64,000 nt of DNA from Bombella mellum. Lineage in GTDB: Bacteria; Pseudomonadota; Alphaproteobacteria; Acetobacterales; Acetobacteraceae. A program made the position numbers and the translations under genes. Of the stretch, positions 62,418 through 64,000 are shown one piece after another; within the stretch, counting starts at the first letter, position 1, and each line of letters starts with the position of its first letter. The notes under the pieces were generated by a model that did not search any database, was not told the DNA's origin, and saw nothing but the letters and a program-made list of their open reading frames with translations. The stretch covers positions 310,001-374,000 of the forward strand of contig NZ_PDLY01000001.1 of the NCBI RefSeq assembly GCF_014048465.1, in the 5' to 3' direction.

Positions 62418-64000
62418 ATGGCTGATGATACACTTCTTTCCACCGCTTCCCCGGAGGAGACGGTGGCTGACGCCGTGGAGCCGCTGTCCGCACAGGATTT
62501 CCACCCTTCCATCAACGGGCTGCTGGAGCGGATCAGGCGGTATGACGCCCACGCCGATCTCGCCAGGATAGAGGAAGCCTACGATCTGGCGGCACAGGCC
62601 CATGAGGGGCAGTGCCGGGACAATGGCGATCCCTACATCACCCACCCTATCGCCGTCGCCAACATTCTGGCGGGGTTCCGCATGGACCCGGCCTCCATCA
62701 TGGTGGGTTTCCTGCACGACACCGTGGAGGACACGAACATCTCGCTGGACATGCTGGGGCAGCGTTTCGGGCGGGATGTTGCGGCCATCGTGGATGGCGT
62801 GACCAAGCTGACACGGCTGGAGCTTCAGTCCGACAGGACCAAGCAGGCGGAGAATTTCCGCAAGCTTGTGCTTGCCATGTCACGGGACATCCGTGTCCTC
62901 ATCGTCAAGCTGGCGGACCGGCTGCACAACATGAGGACGCTCCATTACGTCCAGCGGCTGGACCGCCGCCAGCGCATCGCCCGGGAGACGCTGGACATCT
63001 ATGCCCCTCTGGCCGAACGCATCGGCATGGACAGGGTGAAGACGGAACTTCAGGACATTGCCTTCGTCAATCTGGAGCCGGAGGCCGATGCGACCATCCG
63101 GGCACGGCTGAACTATCTGCGTGGCCAGGGTGCGGACATGATCGAGCGGATACGCTGCGAGTTGACCACGCTCTGCAAGGAGGCTGGAGTGGAAGGGGCG
63201 ACCGTCATCGGGCGGGAGAAGTCACCCTATTCCATCTGGGAGAAGATGAAGCGGCGCAATGTCGCTTTCGAGCAGCTTTCCGATATCATGGCGTTCCGCA
63301 TCCTCGTGCCTACGAGGGAGGCCTGCTATGCTGCGCTGGGAGCGGTGCATGGGGCCTACCCCATGATTGCCGGACGTTTCAAGGATTACATCTCCACCCC
63401 CAAGACGAACGGGTACCAGTCCCTGCATACGGGGGTGACACTCTACCGTCCGCACAGCCAGAAGATCGAGGTGCAGATACGCACGCCGGAGATGCACGAT
63501 CTGGCGGAGAATGGCGTCGCCTCCCACTGGAGCTACAAGGACGGCACAAGCCCCAGCGAGCAGGAAACCGCCGTCCTGTCGGAAACGTTCGGGGCCTATA
63601 CCCGCAAGCTGCGCTGGGTGCAGGACCTGCTGGACATTCTGGAGGACAGCCAGGGGCCGGACGAGTTTCTGGAAAACACCAAGCTGGAACTCTATCAGGA
63701 CCAGGTCTTCTGCTTCACGCCCAAGGGGCAGCTCATTTCCCTGCCCCGTGGGGCCACGCCGGTGGATTTTGCCTATGCCGTGCACAGTCAGGTCGGGGAC
63801 CGGTGCGTGGGGGCCAAGGTCAATGGCCGTCTGGTCCCGCTGAAGCACGTTCTGGAAAATGGCGACCAGATCGACATCATGACGGCACGGGGAGGGACCC
63901 CGTCTCCGTCATGGGAGCGGTTCGTCGTCACGGGCAAGGCCCGTGCCCGTGTGCGGCGTTTCGTGGCTCTCCAGCAGCGGCAGAACAATGTGGAGAATGG
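62418..64000 (+). CDS. RelA/SpoT homologue (bifunctional (p)ppGpp synthetase/hydrolase), 5' part
   Basis: The single long RSH enzyme of the stringent response; 527 codons lie in the window and the gene runs past its end. The HD hydrolase domain has 'HDTVEDT' and 'VKLADRLHNMRTL', so hydrolysis is probably intact. The synthetase domain contains 'IGREKSPYSIWEKMKRRN', 'DIMAFRILV' and 'FKDYISTPKTNGYQSLHT'. The TGS domain begins at 'DQVFCFTPKGQLISLPRGATPVDFAYAVHSQVGDRCVGAKVNGRLV'. ATG at 62418 is used; in-frame ATG codons at 62403 and 62331 also exist. The close spacing to rpoZ is typical of Alphaproteobacteria. Confidence 0.95.
   Translation, partial: MADDTLLSTASPEETVADAVEPLSAQDFHPSINGLLERIRRYDAHADLARIEEAYDLAAQAHEGQCRDNGDPYITHPIAVANILAGFRMDPASIMVGFLHDTVEDTNISLDMLGQRFGRDVAAIVDGVTKLTRLELQSDRTKQAENFRKLVLAMSRDIRVLIVKLADRLHNMRTLHYVQRLDRRQRIARETLDIYAPLAERIGMDRVKTELQDIAFVNLEPEADATIRARLNYLRGQGADMIERIRCELTTLCKEAGVEGATVIGREKSPYSIWEKMKRRNVAFEQLSDIMAFRILVPTREACYAALGAVHGAYPMIAGRFKDYISTPKTNGYQSLHTGVTLYRPHSQKIEVQIRTPEMHDLAENGVASHWSYKDGTSPSEQETAVLSETFGAYTRKLRWVQDLLDILEDSQGPDEFLENTKLELYQDQVFCFTPKGQLISLPRGATPVDFAYAVHSQVGDRCVGAKVNGRLVPLKHVLENGDQIDIMTARGGTPSPSWERFVVTGKARARVRRFVALQQRQNNVEN

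Noticed and set aside
1-64000. CRISPR arrays, tRNA genes, rRNA genes, insertion sequences
   Set aside because: Looked for repeated spacers, cloverleaf patterns with CCA-type ends, conserved rRNA stretches and transposase motifs in the gaps; none seen by eye. A covariance-model and IS search would settle this.

Overview
The window looks like ordinary chromosome from an acetic acid bacterium (Alphaproteobacteria, Acetobacteraceae). The evidence is high-GC coding sequence, the order dgt-argS-SPOR-scpA-scpB-tatB-tatC-serS, a fused shikimate kinase/3-dehydroquinate synthase, a SUV3-type helicase, a NYN protein followed by rpoZ and a RelA/SpoT homologue, and several secreted proteins of unknown function. 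Genus is not decided from sequence alone. I see no rRNA, tRNA, CRISPR array, insertion sequence or prophage module.

Layout. 1-1700: the 5' part of a TonB-dependent receptor with a possible Fur site, and a nucleotidyltransferase-fold protein. 1701-4108: a clearly AT-rich island holding one gene, a DUF262 (GmrSD/ParB-like) plus AlbA_2 (Schlafen-type) fusion broken by two compensating homopolymer frameshifts. It is the best candidate in the window for an undescribed defence-like gene. 4109-14071: repair and housekeeping (xthA, erpA, dgt, argS, a SPOR protein, scpAB, tatBC, serS). This block has no nagZ or tatA where related genomes usually carry them. 14251-24863: a lipoprotein, an RNA helicase, ferredoxin-NADP reductase, a glutathione reductase-type enzyme, a FUSC permease, a small secreted protein and class II DAHP synthase.

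24919-32834: nicotinate phosphoribosyltransferase with a coupled acidic protein, gltX, a KirBac potassium channel, a SPOUT methyltransferase with cysS, and a MATE exporter. 33128-38068: a four-gene tripartite efflux operon (YtcA-like, membrane fusion protein, FUSC permease, outer-membrane lipoprotein) resembling ytcA-mdtNOP. 38092-47063: an MFS transporter, rpsD with a structured leader, prfC, a secreted EEP-fold hydrolase, a beta-carbonic anhydrase, alaS and a GtrA protein. 47247-54970: an OmpA-like porin, the aroK-aroB fusion, a small membrane protein next to a Xer recombinase, accA, a CinA-type protein, an SMP-30 lactonase and a MutT-type Nudix protein. 55179-64000: a second TonB receptor, a DUF815 ATPase, yajC, sodB, an NAD(P)-dependent oxidoreductase, a NYN protein, rpoZ and the start of a RelA/SpoT homologue.

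Most genes are housekeeping, with short gaps, start/stop overlaps and clear intrinsic terminators. The accessory signal is concentrated in 1701-4108. Large antisense reading frames over argS, scpA, prfC, the efflux operon and others are by-products of high GC and are not annotated.
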